Of a stretch of DNA of 33,037 bases, positions 32,722-33,037 are shown one piece after another. How positions within the stretch are numbered: position 1 is the first letter of the stretch; the number at the start of each line of letters is the position of its first letter. Under the pieces are notes generated by a model. That model had not been told where the DNA came from and searched no databases. It saw nothing but the letters and a program-made list of their open reading frames with translations. Source of the stretch: CALUTH01 sp964452495 (GTDB lineage: Bacteria; Cyanobacteriota; Vampirovibrionia; Gastranaerophilales; Gastranaerophilaceae). The stretch covers positions 1-33,037 of the forward strand of contig CAYVMC010000026.1 in NCBI GenBank assembly GCA_964452495.1. Direction: 5' to 3'. A program made the position numbers and the translations under genes.

Positions 32722-33037
32722 ATGAAAGAAAATCTTTCTATACAACAAAAGATTGCTCTGTGGCTTGAGACTCATCCAGAGTATAAAACAATGACAGAAA
32801 ATGAAATCATTTCCGCTATGCTCTCTAATGAAGATAATAATCTAACATTATCGGAAAACGAAATCATTTCTGCCATGCTCTCTGATAAAAGTAATAACTT
32901 TGCATTATTAGAAATTGGAGAGTCACTGTTTGAAAATACTCAAACACCTGTGAATAATGGCTTATCTTTGGAAAGAACCAATTCCGCTGTTTCTCCTGAA
33001 CAACAAGCTCTGATTAAACAAGCATTAAAAGAAAGAA
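32722..33037 (+). CDS. Protein with internal duplicated helix motif (3' end outside window)
   Basis: The frame opens at the ATG at 32722, after GGAAGGA, and stays open to the right edge (105 codons). It begins MKENLSIQQKIALWLETHPEY and holds two copies of a 12-residue motif (T/S)ENEIISAMLS(N/D) spaced by about 20 residues. The rest is polar and helical. No signal peptide is present. I do not recognise it. The short helical N-terminus and the shared upstream element suggest it may belong with the left-edge YD-repeat proteins, whose N-termini also differ from each other, but the part needed to tell lies outside. Confidence 0.65.
   Translation, partial: MKENLSIQQKIALWLETHPEYKTMTENEIISAMLSNEDNNLTLSENEIISAMLSDKSNNFALLEIGESLFENTQTPVNNGLSLERTNSAVSPEQQALIKQALKER

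Overview
The window looks like a chromosomal segment of a low-GC, anaerobic, diderm bacterium. I infer a gut Melainabacteria/Vampirovibrionia (Gastranaerophilales-type) genome with moderate confidence. The reasons are a class III (oxygen-sensitive) ribonucleotide reductase with a rubredoxin, an outer-membrane/TonB-type envelope (ExbB/ExbD/TonB, TolC, a family 9 glycosyltransferase), low GC, and lineage-flavoured repeat and secreted proteins of unknown role. I see no rRNA, tRNA, CRISPR array or insertion sequence.

Left edge (1-2480): two paralogous genes on the minus strand encode proteins with 26-residue YD-like tandem repeats. The first runs off the left edge and has a long Pro/Ala/Thr linker made of 8-residue repeats. 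Each gene is preceded by an almost identical 187-bp leader carrying a pentanucleotide repeat. The second gene has a 7-bp tandem duplication that cuts off its C-terminus.

2480-9409: a family 9 glycosyltransferase is divergent from a ComM/YifB ATPase, with only 20 bp between the start codons. A minus-strand envelope cluster follows: a glycine-zipper secreted protein, a TonB-like protein, ExbB and two ExbD paralogues, preceded by a small secreted protein gene.

9410-17591: a 395-bp gap holds a possible small RNA and a strong hairpin terminator. Then comes a minus-strand housekeeping run, transcribed tig > clpP > clpX > polA > secreted protein > unknown protein. Between aspS and tig lies a decayed fragment of what looks like a membrane glycosyltransferase gene.

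17592-22700: aspS, an EamA-type transporter and a phosphohexomutase lie on the minus strand. A prephenate dehydratase-like gene, divergent from the mutase, has altered motifs.

22700-30500: a rubredoxin-nrdD-nrdG operon sits behind a perfect sigma-70 consensus promoter. A small TM2-like protein, an ABC ATPase coupled to a histidine-kinase-like protein that has lost its phospho-acceptor His, a small unknown protein and a TolC-family outer membrane factor follow.

30500-33037: a MarR regulator and an EmrA-type adaptor are divergent from tolC, around a perfect palindrome that overlaps the candidate promoters on both sides. No inner-membrane pump gene is present. A small conserved unknown gene and a partial gene with an internal repeat end the window. 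The partial gene's upstream region shares a 10-bp-spaced TGTAA direct repeat with the left-edge genes.
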